Assembly (NCBI GenBank): GCA_026713825.1 | Contig: JAPONS010000010.1 | Location: forward strand, 1 to 44,686 | Length of the DNA stretch: 44,686 nucleotides | Direction of reading: 5' to 3' | Source: Chloroflexota bacterium | GTDB taxonomy: Bacteria; Chloroflexota; Dehalococcoidia; Lucifugimonadales; UBA1127 | Part shown: piece by piece, positions 1 to 8,639 of the stretch | Numbering within the stretch: the stretch's first letter is position 1 | How the letters are laid out: the number at the start of each line of letters is the position of its first letter | The notes under the pieces: model-generated | What the model was told of the DNA's origin: nothing | What the model saw: only the letters and a program-made list of their open reading frames with translations | Database searches by the model: none | Program-made: the position numbers and the translations under genes

Positions 1-191
1 AGGCCCTCATCCGCAACTTCGTGGAGGGCATCGAGGTCAATGGAGACGAGGCCGTACTGACGTACACCGTGCCCATGCCCAGCGACGGCGTGAGGCGAGA
101 AAAGGCGTCGGTTCTTGATTTCGTCCAGTCCAGCCCACCAACGTGTACGGTAGACAGAACCGTCTTCGAACTTTGGCTCGGGGGCCTATGA
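1..191 (+). CDS. Large serine recombinase, C-terminal end (cut by window edge)
   Basis: The frame open from base 3 to the TGA at 189-191 encodes about 62 residues ending in WLGGL. Its middle contains LTYTVPMP, the beta-strand segment typical of the extreme C-terminus of large serine recombinases, and it ends with TVDRTVFELWLGG. The same tail occurs on the other strand at 27611-27970 (YTIPMPDD, TVDGTIFEMWLGG), so the two are homologous. The catalytic resolvase domain must lie left of the window, so activity cannot be judged. The last 80 bases contain a 52-bp imperfect palindrome that may be an attachment site. This may be the integrase of the island or a relic of an earlier insertion. Confidence 0.7.
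   Translation, partial: ALIRNFVEGIEVNGDEAVLTYTVPMPSDGVRREKASVLDFVQSSPPTCTVDRTVFELWLGGL
133..162 (+). repeat. Candidate att-type direct repeat, left copy
   Basis: GCCCACCAAC, then three bases, then TACGGTAGACAGAACCG occurs here and again in the same orientation at 27664-27693, with 28 of 30 bases identical; the mismatches are at 143 and 144. It forms the right half of a 52-bp imperfect palindrome (110-161) with GGTTCT and AGAACC at its outer ends. The site lies inside the recombinase 3' end. An attachment-site role is inference. Confidence 0.5.
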
Positions 192-460
192 TTCCCTAGT
201 ACCTCGATCCACTTCCGGAAACGCTCCGAGAAGCCGCTGAAGACCAGTCACTTCTCAATAGACCTCTATGCTCCTGCGAGAACTAAACCGCCTTGCTGGC
301 GGGGCGCAGGTAGCAGGTCGGAGGCAACTCTGATTGTTGGTACCCGACGAAGCGCACCAGGCGGAGCCCCCGCTATGCCCTTGGCCGTTCCGCTTGGCGG
401 AACGTGCTATTGGTATCTAAACCGTTTCACAGAGAATCCTCAGGAAACCGACTAACTAAA
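192..460. other. Non-coding stretch with one hairpin
   Basis: No convincing gene was found. There is a perfect 8-bp inverted repeat, CGTTCCGC and GCGGAACG with a 3-nt loop, at 386-404. It lies just past the end of the minus-strand helicase gene but has no T-run on either side, so it is at best a weak terminator. Confidence 0.4.
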
Positions 461-2983
461 TCAACTCGATCCGGGGATATCCTCCAGGGAGCTCCCATAC
501 AAGCTGGCGAATACCTTGGGGTACAACAAGTTCCGGCTCTTCATCGCTTCACTTAGTTCGTGTTCGAGACTCAACGGTAATGCGCGTTGAGCTACGTCTT
601 GCAATGCAGCTATCAGCCGCTGGCTGAGCTCGTGGAACTGCTGCAACTCTATGACCTTCATGTCTGGCGACGGGCTTGCCTCCTTGGAGGGCGGCACTAA
701 GGGCCCTACGAACGTCGGAACGGTCTGCGAGACCTCATGGTTGTCCTTGACCCACTGAATGTGATTGTGCAACTGCCCAACGTCCTCTTTGCGGTAGTAT
801 GAAGAGCTTTGCTTGTCGGTCTTTACCTCGATACAGGCAGCATACCCCTCTTCCGACATCCAAAGGACGTCGGGCCCAGTCCCATATTCCTTGTCCGGCC
901 TTGTGGACCTCAGGCCGAGGTACTGGCCGAGACACCGTATGGCCTCCTCGACCTGGGCTGATGATCCATTCCCATTGAGCGGCGTGAGGTCTTGGACAAG
1001 TGTCCTGGGCGGTTGAACGAGAAGGGAATCTGAGTGTCCGATACGCATCTGCTCCGAGATGCGGGTCACCTGCGCAGGAACCGAGGTGCCTGTGCTGGGC
1101 GTGACCGAGTGGGACCGGGGCATGTTTGATTGGTTCGCGCAGGCTTTCCGATAGAAGTAAGATGCGTTCTGATGGTCGCCGCTCATTTCCAAGCTGTAGC
1201 CCAGCCAGAAGCTCAGCCACGCTCCACTGAATTGGCTGAATTCGAAGGCTTCTTCAAGGACAGCGTTCAGAGCAGCAGCTGCGCCCTCATAGTCCCTATC
1301 CCAAAGAGCCTTTCCGAAGCGAGCCTCGGCCAGTGCGATATCGAGAGCTTTGTCCTGGCCAGTCGATGCGCCGTCGGAAGGCAAGTCTCTCATGTTGTTG
1401 GTGTAAGCCTGAATCCACTCGGGACCCCTTGCCAAACAGGCAGAGGCGATGGACTTTAGGTTGCCGGTACCTGACGCTCCTTTGGATAGCTGCTCCCCAA
1501 TCTCCATCTGCTTTTGTAGAAAGCGCGGCAACAAGGCCCGGTTGCGGGGAACGAGAAGCCATTCCACCAGTCCCCTGCCCGTGATCAGCACGACTCCATG
1601 GTCACTCATGCCTCTTGAGATGCGCCCGAAACTTTGCACAATGCGCGACGCCAGCAGGCTGCGAAAGCTGTTCTGCATATTGAGCCGTTCCCATTGGAAC
1701 CGTTCCAAAGGACCCGCACCTTGCGGGAGCTCGTCCAGCACCATCATTCGGCAAGTGTCGCCCGGCAGGTCGAGCCCATCATACCTGGCAGCGAGTGTCA
1801 ACTTCGCAGGTGGTTTGGCCTCCCTAAAGGAGCCTATGGCCTCGGAGACACTTTCCCTGGGTGGAGGCGCAGCAATATCAGCCCACTTCTCACTTCTGTA
1901 ATAGCTGGGGACCAATATCAATGCCTTGTGGTCCGCGATGACCTCTTTGGCAGAAGCCAGGTCATCATCCACTCCCTCAACGGCACGCGGAATCAGTATC
2001 ATCCGCTCGCATTCGCCCGCAGTGGTGGAGGGAGATATTATCTCGTCGGGCTGCCGGCCAAAGGCTCTGACAAAGCTGTCAGGAGCACTCAATGTTGCTG
2101 AAAGATAGATGCGCCTAACACCGTTCCTGAAATACGGCAGCGAGAAGACGGGCGCGACCGGGGGCGTAAGCGTTACCTCTCTATTGGAGATCAAGAGACA
2201 GCACAGGTCTTCGTGGTCTCGAATGTGCTCCCATTCGAACATCGTGCTTCTGCGTTCGCCAAGACCGGCCTCAACAAGCAGCCTGCGTAATTCTGACAGA
2301 TTGCGTTGTATCTCGAATGGGGGGACGAGAAACTCGCGGGAAGCCTCACCATTGATAACCTCTGCGAAGCTGGACGCGAGGCCCACCGAGTTGTGATACG
2401 GCTGAAACAACGCCAGAATCTGGTCGAAAGTCTCAGTCATCTCGCCGCGAGTTATCGAAAGCGAAAACTGGTCTCTCAGAATCTGGTCGGCAGTGTGGGC
2501 ATCGTCGAAGATGACCGCGGCTATGTCGTCGGACCTGAACCGACTCCATCCGTTGAACAACGCCTGGTAGGTGGTCACGCAAGGCGCCTCGGCGCGGTGG
2601 TACAAGTCGCCTTGGGAGAACCCCTGCCGGAAGTACGTGGCGGCCGGCAACCCGTAGCCCTGAGCTTTGGCGGCGGTCTGTTCGACGAGTTGAATGGAAC
2701 TGCACGCGTAGACTACCTGCCGCTTGGTCTCATTGACCAGTGACTGAGCAATGAGCAGTCCCACCAGGGTCTTTCCAGCTCCCGTATTCAGGACCACTGC
2801 CACATCATCTTTGTCCCTGTTGGTGTGCCACCCGCGCAAAGCATCCCCTTGGCCGAGCCAGAGGTCGTTGATGCTGCCGTCGGTAATGGCAGCCCCTTGG
2901 AATATCTCGATCGGATCCGTTGGCTTGGCCTGTTGGCCGGTTACCTTGATCTTTGAGAAGTCGAAGGTCATGTTCCTATTCAC
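461..2983 (-). CDS. Superfamily 2 helicase with C-terminal nuclease-like domain
   Basis: An 840-residue protein. Walker A is GAGKT (68-72), the Walker B/DEAH-type box is FDDAH (159-163), a SAT motif follows near 295, and a motif VI-like QSFGRISRG lies further on. The last 170 residues include GPDVLW followed by CIEVKTDK, which fits a PD-(D/E)xK nuclease core (D, then E-x-K). It therefore looks like a DNA or RNA translocase fused to a nuclease, as in restriction-like defence proteins. Start: GTG at 2983 or ATG at 2971, the latter with AGGAA just upstream. It lies 162 nt downstream of the metallo-beta-lactamase gene on the same strand and may be the last gene of that cluster. The substrate is unknown; helicase call strong, nuclease call moderate. 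Confidence 0.8.
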   Translation of the reverse strand: MNRNMTFDFSKIKVTGQQAKPTDPIEIFQGAAITDGSINDLWLGQGDALRGWHTNRDKDDVAVVLNTGAGKTLVGLLIAQSLVNETKRQVVYACSSIQLVEQTAAKAQGYGLPAATYFRQGFSQGDLYHRAEAPCVTTYQALFNGWSRFRSDDIAAVIFDDAHTADQILRDQFSLSITRGEMTETFDQILALFQPYHNSVGLASSFAEVINGEASREFLVPPFEIQRNLSELRRLLVEAGLGERRSTMFEWEHIRDHEDLCCLLISNREVTLTPPVAPVFSLPYFRNGVRRIYLSATLSAPDSFVRAFGRQPDEIISPSTTAGECERMILIPRAVEGVDDDLASAKEVIADHKALILVPSYYRSEKWADIAAPPPRESVSEAIGSFREAKPPAKLTLAARYDGLDLPGDTCRMMVLDELPQGAGPLERFQWERLNMQNSFRSLLASRIVQSFGRISRGMSDHGVVLITGRGLVEWLLVPRNRALLPRFLQKQMEIGEQLSKGASGTGNLKSIASACLARGPEWIQAYTNNMRDLPSDGASTGQDKALDIALAEARFGKALWDRDYEGAAAALNAVLEEAFEFSQFSGAWLSFWLGYSLEMSGDHQNASYFYRKACANQSNMPRSHSVTPSTGTSVPAQVTRISEQMRIGHSDSLLVQPPRTLVQDLTPLNGNGSSAQVEEAIRCLGQYLGLRSTRPDKEYGTGPDVLWMSEEGYAACIEVKTDKQSSSYYRKEDVGQLHNHIQWVKDNHEVSQTVPTFVGPLVPPSKEASPSPDMKVIELQQFHELSQRLIAALQDVAQRALPLSLEHELSEAMKSRNLLYPKVFASLYGSSLEDIPGSS

Positions 2984-3145
2984 CGCTTTCTTGTAGTCGT
3001 GAGCCGCCTCCCAGCGCTCCCATCCTTGTGGTTGCCTCTGCTGACTGACTAAAGGCTCCTGATGTCCAGCGTGGTCATCCTCTCTAGCACCCCTTTGTTG
3101 CCTTGTCCTCTAGCGCAGGGCAAGGCCATGCTGCACCCAGCACCC

Positions 3146-4147
3146 CTACCAAGTCCGTCTGCACAGGGCAGATGTGGTGTTAGCGGTGATGAAACTCTGG
3201 TGGTCCTGCAGGGGAGGAACGTACTGGATTGCATTGGGCCTAAGGATCATGCGCATTGAACCTGCGCAGCATGAGCGACTGACGCGACCTCTTGCAGCAA
3301 ATAAGGCTAGATGAGTTGGGGAGGTGGAAGGCACGCCTACAGAGCAATGTGCCGACAGCTGCGTACAAGCAATGGTGGCTTCTGGTAGTGCGCTCCGTAT
3401 CCCCGCTACGATTTCGGGCCTTGGAGTTTGGTACTTGCCCCGGCCTATCGAAAAAACGACTACCTTGGGCTCCACAGCCCGCCCCAGAGTGCTTGCAAAC
3501 TCGGCTGGGTCAGCGCGAGATGGGCGCCCACCGTGATGAGGGAAGACCAATACATCTGACCGAAGGGAGGGTAGTCCCTCAAGCAGGTTCTCCAGTCCCA
3601 CAGCGTCCAGGTCTCCCGTGAGAAGCATTCTTGGTATCGACTGGTAGCTTACGCGGGCGACGATGGACATGGAATTGGATGTCAATTTTCGCCCCTTGAG
3701 GTCTGAGCCACCAGGCCCTGCCATGGCCAAGGCAGGGCCCGGGTAGAGTATCTCGATTTCGATGTCCCCCCTTGTAAACTCCTGAACACTAGTGGTGGTG
3801 GTCACTCCGACAGTCACATTCGTTGCCGCTCTCGCGGTAGCGTCCTCTACTGCGTACCGAAGATCCTCCCATATGTCGGAATCCTTCGTGGCGTCAGAGT
3901 TCAAGAGCACATGGCGGACCTGCACTGTTGCTGCCGATAGGAGGGACAGGAGCCCCGATAGGTGGTCAGCATCCGCATGAGAAATCACCACCGCATCAAT
4001 CTCAGTTATCGCGCTGTCGTGCAGGAACTCCAACAATGTGGACCCGGAACCCGCATCGAAGATGATGGTTCCTGTGGCATCTTGAAGGACCACGCACTGC
4101 CCATGGCCCACATCTAGGACTGTGAGATTAGGAGAGACTGTTGCCAT
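3146..4147 (-). CDS. ComEC/Rec2-like metallo-beta-lactamase-fold hydrolase
   Basis: About 333 residues from ATG 4147, which overlaps the upstream gene by 20 nt; an earlier in-frame start exists at 4171. The N-terminus LDVGHGQCVVL is typical of the stand-alone relatives of the ComEC C-terminal domain, which act on nucleic acids or phosphoesters. The metal site is clear: SHADADH (H57, D59, D61, H62), a later LTGDLD and FPHHGGR. No membrane segments are visible, so unlike ComEC it should be cytoplasmic. The tail carries several Cys residues (SCCAGS). It is translationally coupled to the 158-residue protein before it. Such lone enzymes recur next to unknown proteins in defence islands; the substrate here cannot be told. 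Confidence 0.8.
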   Translation of the reverse strand: MATVSPNLTVLDVGHGQCVVLQDATGTIIFDAGSGSTLLEFLHDSAITEIDAVVISHADADHLSGLLSLLSAATVQVRHVLLNSDATKDSDIWEDLRYAVEDATARAATNVTVGVTTTTSVQEFTRGDIEIEILYPGPALAMAGPGGSDLKGRKLTSNSMSIVARVSYQSIPRMLLTGDLDAVGLENLLEGLPSLRSDVLVFPHHGGRPSRADPAEFASTLGRAVEPKVVVFSIGRGKYQTPRPEIVAGIRSALPEATIACTQLSAHCSVGVPSTSPTHLALFAARGRVSRSCCAGSMRMILRPNAIQYVPPLQDHQSFITANTTSALCRRTW

Positions 4148-4604
4148 TCTGTGGCTCGATGGCGGGCTCAAAGCCCTCTAGGAATAAGTCGCCGGCATCC
4201 TCGGCGCCGATGTTGACGCTCGCATAGAAGCGAAGTCCAAGCTGGTCACTTCGCCCCTCAGGTAGCGCATTCCTGTGATGGCCAAGAAGTACGGCCGGAA
4301 ATCGCACTGCTTCAGCTGGACGCCAGCCTGGAATGATGGCATCGACTACGTCTTCGCCATGCTCAACATCCTTGGCGACCACGCGGACGAGGGTCCGCCA
4401 GCCTCTTCGATTTGGCAAACGCCGGCCGTCGATCTCGTCTGAGCAAATCCTGATAGCATCGGCAAGTTGGTCTGGCCCAACTTCGTCCCGAGCAAGCAGC
4501 ATCGGGATCCTGCTCCTGTACTTTCGAATCGACGCGTTCTGGTCGACCTTGAAGTATTGGCTGATCAACACAGCCGGAAATGCCGTCGAATACAGCTGGG
4601 CCAC
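4128..4604 (-). CDS. Unrecognised protein of the metallo-beta-lactamase cluster
   Basis: A 158-residue soluble protein of unknown family. It is rich in charged residues, has a predicted helical first half (RKYRSRIPMLLARDEV) and a mixed second half with a LLGHHRN segment. No signal peptide or membrane helix is visible. It starts 13 nt after the stop of the 334-residue protein, and its 3' end overlaps the start of the metallo-beta-lactamase gene by 20 nt, which implies co-translation and a shared role. The short gap upstream leaves open that it was once the C-terminal part of the preceding protein. Confidence 0.6.
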   Translation of the reverse strand: MAQLYSTAFPAVLISQYFKVDQNASIRKYRSRIPMLLARDEVGPDQLADAIRICSDEIDGRRLPNRRGWRTLVRVVAKDVEHGEDVVDAIIPGWRPAEAVRFPAVLLGHHRNALPEGRSDQLGLRFYASVNIGAEDAGDLFLEGFEPAIEPQNGNSLS

Positions 4605-4617
4605 AAGTTCTGCCCCG

Positions 4618-5622
4618 CTAAAGATTGCCCAGATCTGTTTCGTTCAAATCAAATAACGGTTGGTCTCCGGGCGAAACCGTCACGACGCCCGTCTGCAAAT
4701 CGGTGCTCTGGCTCCAGCCGGGCTTCAACTGGCTTGTCAAACTGGATCCAGACCTCGCCCAAGTTGAACTGTTGCGAGTAGGGAATACTTCCCGCAGGTC
4801 GCCGTAATCGTTCCATTGAAATGCGACTTCTACGAAGTCGTCCGACTCCAGTGCCAGCGCCTCACAAACGGCATCGACATCTACAATTGATTGAGTCGAT
4901 GCCTGTACTGGATTGCGAACTCCATCCGGCCCCGGTCGAAACAAGGCCGGAGTCGCTATCGTATCGACGCAAATGATTGTCCTACCAAGATAGTCCTCTG
5001 GAGCACTGGATGCGGGAAGCGGCAAGTCATCAGGTAGGTCGTCAGACGACCAAGGCAGTGGTGCGATTCTAATACCCGCCACGGGTTCGAGAGGCGCCTT
5101 GACGTTTATCCCGTTCAATACAGCGCAGGTGCGATATTGCACAGGCCGACCTTCTACCCAATCGGCGAGCAAAGAGCCTACTGTTGGTGAACCTACTAGC
5201 GCCGACCCCTTCACGAGGGCTCCTGCAAGAGCCTCCAACCCGGTAATGCAAGACATGGCGCTCAGACCGTCGGCCTGAAGTGTCGTTGTCTCCTTGGCGT
5301 AATCAAGGCTAACCTTGGGAAACGCGTGGCCTATAGTTTCGTTCTCCGTGTCAACGTAATCGTTCAAAAGAACTCGAAGGTGCTCTACTAAGAGTGAAAT
5401 GGTTGCTTCTGGACAGATCAACCGGGCTTCTTTGACTCCGTCAGGGTCTAAAGCGCCTGAGTCATTGCGTCCTAACAACTGACGCAGTTCGTCGGTTGAA
5501 ATCACTTCCCCAGGTCTTGAAGCCCATGACCTTGACGAATGTCCTCGTGCCGTCTCTGCGTGGCCAAGGTCGAATCGGGATTGGTCCAAGATGTATTCGA
5601 TGATTTGCTCAACGCTTTCCAT
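4618..5622 (-). CDS. Unrecognised 334-residue protein of the cluster
   Basis: The ATG at 5622 (MESVEQIIEYIL) is chosen because the frame extending further upstream overlaps the preceding gene and has low-complexity, Arg/His-rich codons unlike the rest. The protein has a helical N-terminal region with an acidic, Leu-rich segment (LLVEHLRVLLNDYVD), a Gly/Ala-rich middle, and an acidic Pro/Asp/Leu stretch (DDLPDDLPLP) before a predicted beta-rich end. No catalytic motif was recognised. It follows the 280-residue protein by 32 nt and precedes the 158-residue protein by 13 nt, so all belong to one transcript. The function is unknown. Confidence 0.6.
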   Translation of the reverse strand: MESVEQIIEYILDQSRFDLGHAETARGHSSRSWASRPGEVISTDELRQLLGRNDSGALDPDGVKEARLICPEATISLLVEHLRVLLNDYVDTENETIGHAFPKVSLDYAKETTTLQADGLSAMSCITGLEALAGALVKGSALVGSPTVGSLLADWVEGRPVQYRTCAVLNGINVKAPLEPVAGIRIAPLPWSSDDLPDDLPLPASSAPEDYLGRTIICVDTIATPALFRPGPDGVRNPVQASTQSIVDVDAVCEALALESDDFVEVAFQWNDYGDLREVFPTRNSSTWARSGSSLTSQLKPGWSQSTDLQTGVVTVSPGDQPLFDLNETDLGNL

Positions 5623-5654
5623 AGACGGACTCCATTTAGCGAATTTGAATGTGC

Positions 5655-6497
5655 CTACTCGATCAGGTGGGCCAGTGCCCTCAGTTCTTCGGTGATGATC
5701 AAATCCAGACCTCTCTCTTTCGGATCGCCCGACCCACCGATGGATATGACGAACCTGTATTCCTTCTGCCCGGAGAAATGGGTGCGCTTCACAAACGGAG
5801 TTACAAGCCCCCATGACGATTTAGGGAATCTCTCGATTACCTCAGAGGGTGAATCTGTGTATACCACCGGGCCATGGTCCACGAAAACCTGTCGTAGCAA
5901 CGCCCACCATGTCGGACCTGGATGCTCTAAATCATCCGGGCGTAAGGCACTTCCGAAATCGATCCCCAATTGCTTGGCGAATCGCGATGGGTCTGCGATC
6001 AATGTCGCGGCATCGTAATCCCGGCAAACACTCGCCCGCATATTGTCTAAACCTGTCCGCGACGTTGGGTTAGTCGAGGTGCAGAGAATCCAGCACTCAC
6101 TCCTGTAGGTCAAGGTAGTCTGAACGTGGTGTGCGCCGGAGATTGGAGTTTGGCTGGATTCCTGCTGGAGGGTGGCGAGGTCAGTGTTCCGCCGAAGGGT
6201 CGCTTCCTCCGGATCACCTATTCCGCACTCGTCGGTCTCCTCCCAATGGCGGTAATAAGCAGCGGTGCGAAGCTTGATGTTCACGGAATTGGGTATGGCG
6301 TACTGGCTTTCGGAGAACCTGACTACCTTTGACGTGCTGGCGAGAAAAGCTGGACTCGATACGTTCACTCGACGAACCACGACATGGAAAGCAGATGGGC
6401 TATCGACCCGTACCGCCTGCTCAGTCCTGCAGTAAGGACCATCGTTCGCACGCCTGAACTCCTGCGTGATGGGGAGGTCTTCAAACTTATGCTTCAA
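5655..6497 (-). CDS. Unrecognised protein, first gene of the cluster
   Basis: A 280-residue frame whose only early start is TTG at 6497, overlapping the stop of a broken response-regulator gene, so the N-terminus is uncertain or borrowed. The C-terminal third has a pattern seen in DUF2971-like proteins: a hydrophobic segment with WILCTSTN, then VFVDHGPVVYTD, and FSGQKEYRFVI near the end (family resemblance from memory, weak). It lacks signal or membrane segments. As the first gene of a tightly spaced set ending in a metallo-beta-lactamase and a helicase-nuclease, it is a candidate sensor or effector of a defence system. Confidence 0.55.
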   Translation of the reverse strand: MKHKFEDLPITQEFRRANDGPYCRTEQAVRVDSPSAFHVVVRRVNVSSPAFLASTSKVVRFSESQYAIPNSVNIKLRTAAYYRHWEETDECGIGDPEEATLRRNTDLATLQQESSQTPISGAHHVQTTLTYRSECWILCTSTNPTSRTGLDNMRASVCRDYDAATLIADPSRFAKQLGIDFGSALRPDDLEHPGPTWWALLRQVFVDHGPVVYTDSPSEVIERFPKSSWGLVTPFVKRTHFSGQKEYRFVISIGGSGDPKERGLDLIITEELRALAHLIE

Positions 6498-6779
6498 CGC
6501 ATCCTCCGCATATTAAGGTAAGCTCGCTCCGCCCTCAGAGAGTCGCGGGCTGTTCCCCCCTGCGTCTCCCCCTTCGGCATGAGGAAGCCGACGCGGGGCT
6601 CGGTGAAGATGTAGGTGGGGTTGCCGGCGTCGTCACACAGCTTTCGGCGGAGTTTGCTGACCATGGTGTGCATGGGCCGCGTGCTGCCGTCGCCCCTCTC
6701 TTTCCAGACCCGTTCCAACAGACGCTCGTGGGTCAGCACCCGTCCGGCGTGGGCCCGATAGCTCGGACAGCATCTGGTG
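6494..6779 (-). pseudogene. Broken OmpR/PhoB-type response regulator (C-terminal remnant)
   Basis: The frame encodes LTHERLLERVW and, after a gap, MHTMVSKLRRKL, NPTYIFTEPRVGFLMPKGE: the recognition-helix half of a winged-helix Trans_reg_C domain. The expected preceding segment (LLSEL-x-AGRV) is split between two frames, HQMLSELS in one and AHAGRVLTHE in the other, so there is a frameshift near 6750. The receiver domain and the rest are missing. Its stop overlaps the TTG start of the next minus-strand frame. The remnant marks a breakpoint where defence genes joined older sequence. Confidence 0.7.
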
Positions 6780-6790
6780 ATTCACTTCGG

Positions 6791-7042
6791 CTAGCTAAGG
6801 AAGTTGCTTATTAGCTGCAAGAGAAACCCGATCACGAGACACCCCAACCCAATACGAGACATTCGCTTGTAGTGCCGATATTCCCCTTTTGCCTCTTCGT
6901 CGCTCTTACCTCCTCCCCACACGATTGTGGTACCTCCCGTCTCTTTGACGTCCGCCGGCAACCCATACTTGAATAACAAGGCGACGCCGGCGATGTCTAG
7001 GATCAGACCCATTGAGCTAACAATGTCGGGGCAGTTCATCAC
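6791..7042 (-). CDS. Small two-helix membrane protein
   Basis: About 82-83 residues. GTG at 7042 and ATG at 7039 are both possible behind AAGGAG. The protein has one hydrophobic helix near the N-terminus (SSMGLILDIAGVALLFKYG), a central hydrophilic loop with Gly/Lys/Glu, and a second helix at the C-terminus (GLGCLVIGFLLQLISNFL). Proteins of this layout, starting MNCPD followed by a Gly/Leu-rich helix, are widespread but uncharacterised. It is a single-gene unit, divergent from the interrupted membrane-protein gene at 7205. No function can be assigned. Confidence 0.65.
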   Translation of the reverse strand: MMNCPDIVSSMGLILDIAGVALLFKYGLPADVKETGGTTIVWGGGKSDEEAKGEYRHYKRMSRIGLGCLVIGFLLQLISNFLS

Positions 7043-7204
7043 TCATCACTCCTTAATCTATTGAGGTAGCCAACATTCGCAATTCATAGTAGGAACGAAT
7101 ACTTAGATACTCGTGGGCCGACGACCCCATTCCTGTGGGGTACTATCGTCCTTCACCGAACCCCGCGTCGGCTTCCGTATGCCCAAGAGGGAGGGGGGCG
7201 AAAA

Positions 7205-7558
7205 GTGAAGCTCAAATTCGTTCGCGGTGCTTACGAGGAATTTCGTCCTCGCCTACCGGGTGTCTTGCTGGTCACTCTGATTCACTGCGTGCCAATCTAC
7301 GCCTTTACTTGGTATTTCAGCCTGATTGACGACCTGTCCGCACGAATCTCGCTAAGCCTGCTTGTCACCATGTTGCCGGTGTTAGAGCTCCTGTCTGAAC
7401 CAAGACCCTTGAAGTCGAGAGGGGAGCAATTCTGGCTCGCACTATTCTTTGCACTCGCATTGCTGCTTGTAGCTAGCACCGAGTTCAATTGGCAAGGTTT
7501 GGCAGGCAACGCGGCTATTTTGGTGCTCGTACTCCCTTACGTGTGGATAGTTTGGAAA
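7205..7558 (+). pseudogene. Multi-spanning membrane protein, 5' part, split by insertion element
   Basis: The first 118 codons of a membrane protein (GTG start behind a GGGAGGGGGG stretch), read in frame to the exact edge of the mobile element. It contains several hydrophobic helices. Its sequence continues without loss at 10705: removing the element and one 8-bp target copy gives WIVWKLMRHNWLL, which aligns with GWVVWKLIRRNWLL in the intact paralogue at 24770-25618. As it stands, the frame runs into the element's terminal repeat and stops at 7579. The intact relative lies beside a HEPN-like gene, so a defence-linked role is possible but unproven. Confidence 0.85.
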
Positions 7559-7586
7559 GGGAATTATATCGAATTTTAGCCAAACC
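7559..7586 (+). repeat. Left terminal inverted repeat of the element
   Basis: It starts GGGAATTATATCG and matches the reverse complement of 10669-10696 over all 28 bases. The target duplication TTTGGAAA precedes it directly. Homology ends after base 7586 (A here, C in the other copy). Confidence 0.95.
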
Positions 7587-7588
7587 AC

Positions 7589-7617
7589 TTGACAACCGGC
7601 CCAAGGTCGGCTAAGAT
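7589..7617 (+). promoter_or_regulatory. Probable transposase promoter
   Basis: TTGACA (7589-7594), a 17-bp spacer and TAAGAT (7612-7617), just inside the left terminal repeat and 32 nt before the transposase ATG. Both boxes are close to the sigma-70 consensus. It probably drives the whole passenger operon. Confidence 0.65.
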
Positions 7618-7649
7618 AAGTACAGAATTCAGATAGGGGAACGGCGCGA

Positions 7650-8624
7650 ATGGCAAGCACAACGGGACCCGGCAAGAGCTACCGCAGGGGCATCAGTCTC
7701 ATAGAGGCCGTGAAGCGGTTCGACACCGAGGAAAAGGCCGAGGCGTGGTTCGTGGCGCAGCGGTGGCCGGAAGGGTTGACGTGCCCCTTCTGCGGTAGCG
7801 ACAAGGTCTCCGAGGTCGCCAACCGCAAGCCCCAGCCCTTCCGGTGCAGGCGGGCAGATTGTCGGCGGCTGTTCTCGGTCAAGACGGGAACGCTCCTGCA
7901 CAGCTCCAACCTTCCCCTGAGCAAGTGGGCCATTGCGTTCTTCCTCTACAGCACGAGCCTGAAGGGTGTCAGCAGCATGAAGCTGCACCGTGACCTTGGC
8001 ATCTCGCAGAAGGCGGCATGGTATATGGGCCACCGGATCCGGGGAATGTGGGACGCGTCGGCGGAGAGGTTCGCCGGCCCGGTCGAGGCGGACGAGACGT
8101 ACTTCGGCGGCAAGGAAGCCAACAAGCACGCGGCCAAGAAGCTGCGCGCTGGACGCGGCGCGGTGGGCAAGGCCCCGGTGGCGGGCGTGAAGGACCGGGC
8201 GACGAACAAGGTGAAGGCCAAGGCGGTAGCCCGCACGGACGCGCCCACGTTGCAGGGGTTCGTACACGGCAATACAGAGCCCTCTGCGGTGGTGTACACG
8301 GACGAGGCGCGGGCGTACGATGGCCTCCGACGGACCCGCGACGTGGTGAAGCACAGCGCGGCGGAGTACGTGAAGGGCAAGGCCCACACGAACGGGATGG
8401 AGAGCTTCTGGGCGGTGATGAAGCGCGGACACAATGGCGTCTACCATCACTTCAGCACGAAGCATCTCGACCGGTACGTGCAGGAGTTCGCGGGTCGGCA
8501 CAATGCGCGTCCGATGGACACGGACGCGCAAATGTCCCGCATGGTCAGCGGGGCCGATGGGAAGCGCATGACGTACGAGGGGCTGATTGGCCCCGAGACC
8601 ACGCGCAATCCTCGGATGCTGTAA
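7650..8624 (+). CDS. ISXO2-like (IS1595 family) DDE transposase
   Basis: A 324-residue protein. An N-terminal zinc ribbon is formed by C45, C48, C66 and C71 (CPFCGS, then CRRADC). A helix-turn-helix-like segment precedes the catalytic domain. The acidic triad fits D148 (VEADETYFGG), D218 (VYTDEARAY) and E251 (HTNGMESFWAVMKRG), the signature of the ISXO2-like/IS1595 group. It mobilises the element bounded by the 28-bp repeats. The start ATG at 7650 follows AGGGGAACG. The frame appears complete, so the element may be active. The long frame on the opposite strand is an artefact of GC-rich codons. Confidence 0.93.
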   Translation: MASTTGPGKSYRRGISLIEAVKRFDTEEKAEAWFVAQRWPEGLTCPFCGSDKVSEVANRKPQPFRCRRADCRRLFSVKTGTLLHSSNLPLSKWAIAFFLYSTSLKGVSSMKLHRDLGISQKAAWYMGHRIRGMWDASAERFAGPVEADETYFGGKEANKHAAKKLRAGRGAVGKAPVAGVKDRATNKVKAKAVARTDAPTLQGFVHGNTEPSAVVYTDEARAYDGLRRTRDVVKHSAAEYVKGKAHTNGMESFWAVMKRGHNGVYHHFSTKHLDRYVQEFAGRHNARPMDTDAQMSRMVSGADGKRMTYEGLIGPETTRNPRML

Positions 8625-8639
8625 TGGAGGTGTACGCTG

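Noticed and set aside
6793-6816. AGCTAA and TTAGCT near the small membrane protein, resembling the XRE operator halves
   Set aside because: The halves are in the reverse order with 12 bases between them and lie inside the coding end of the gene, not in a promoter.
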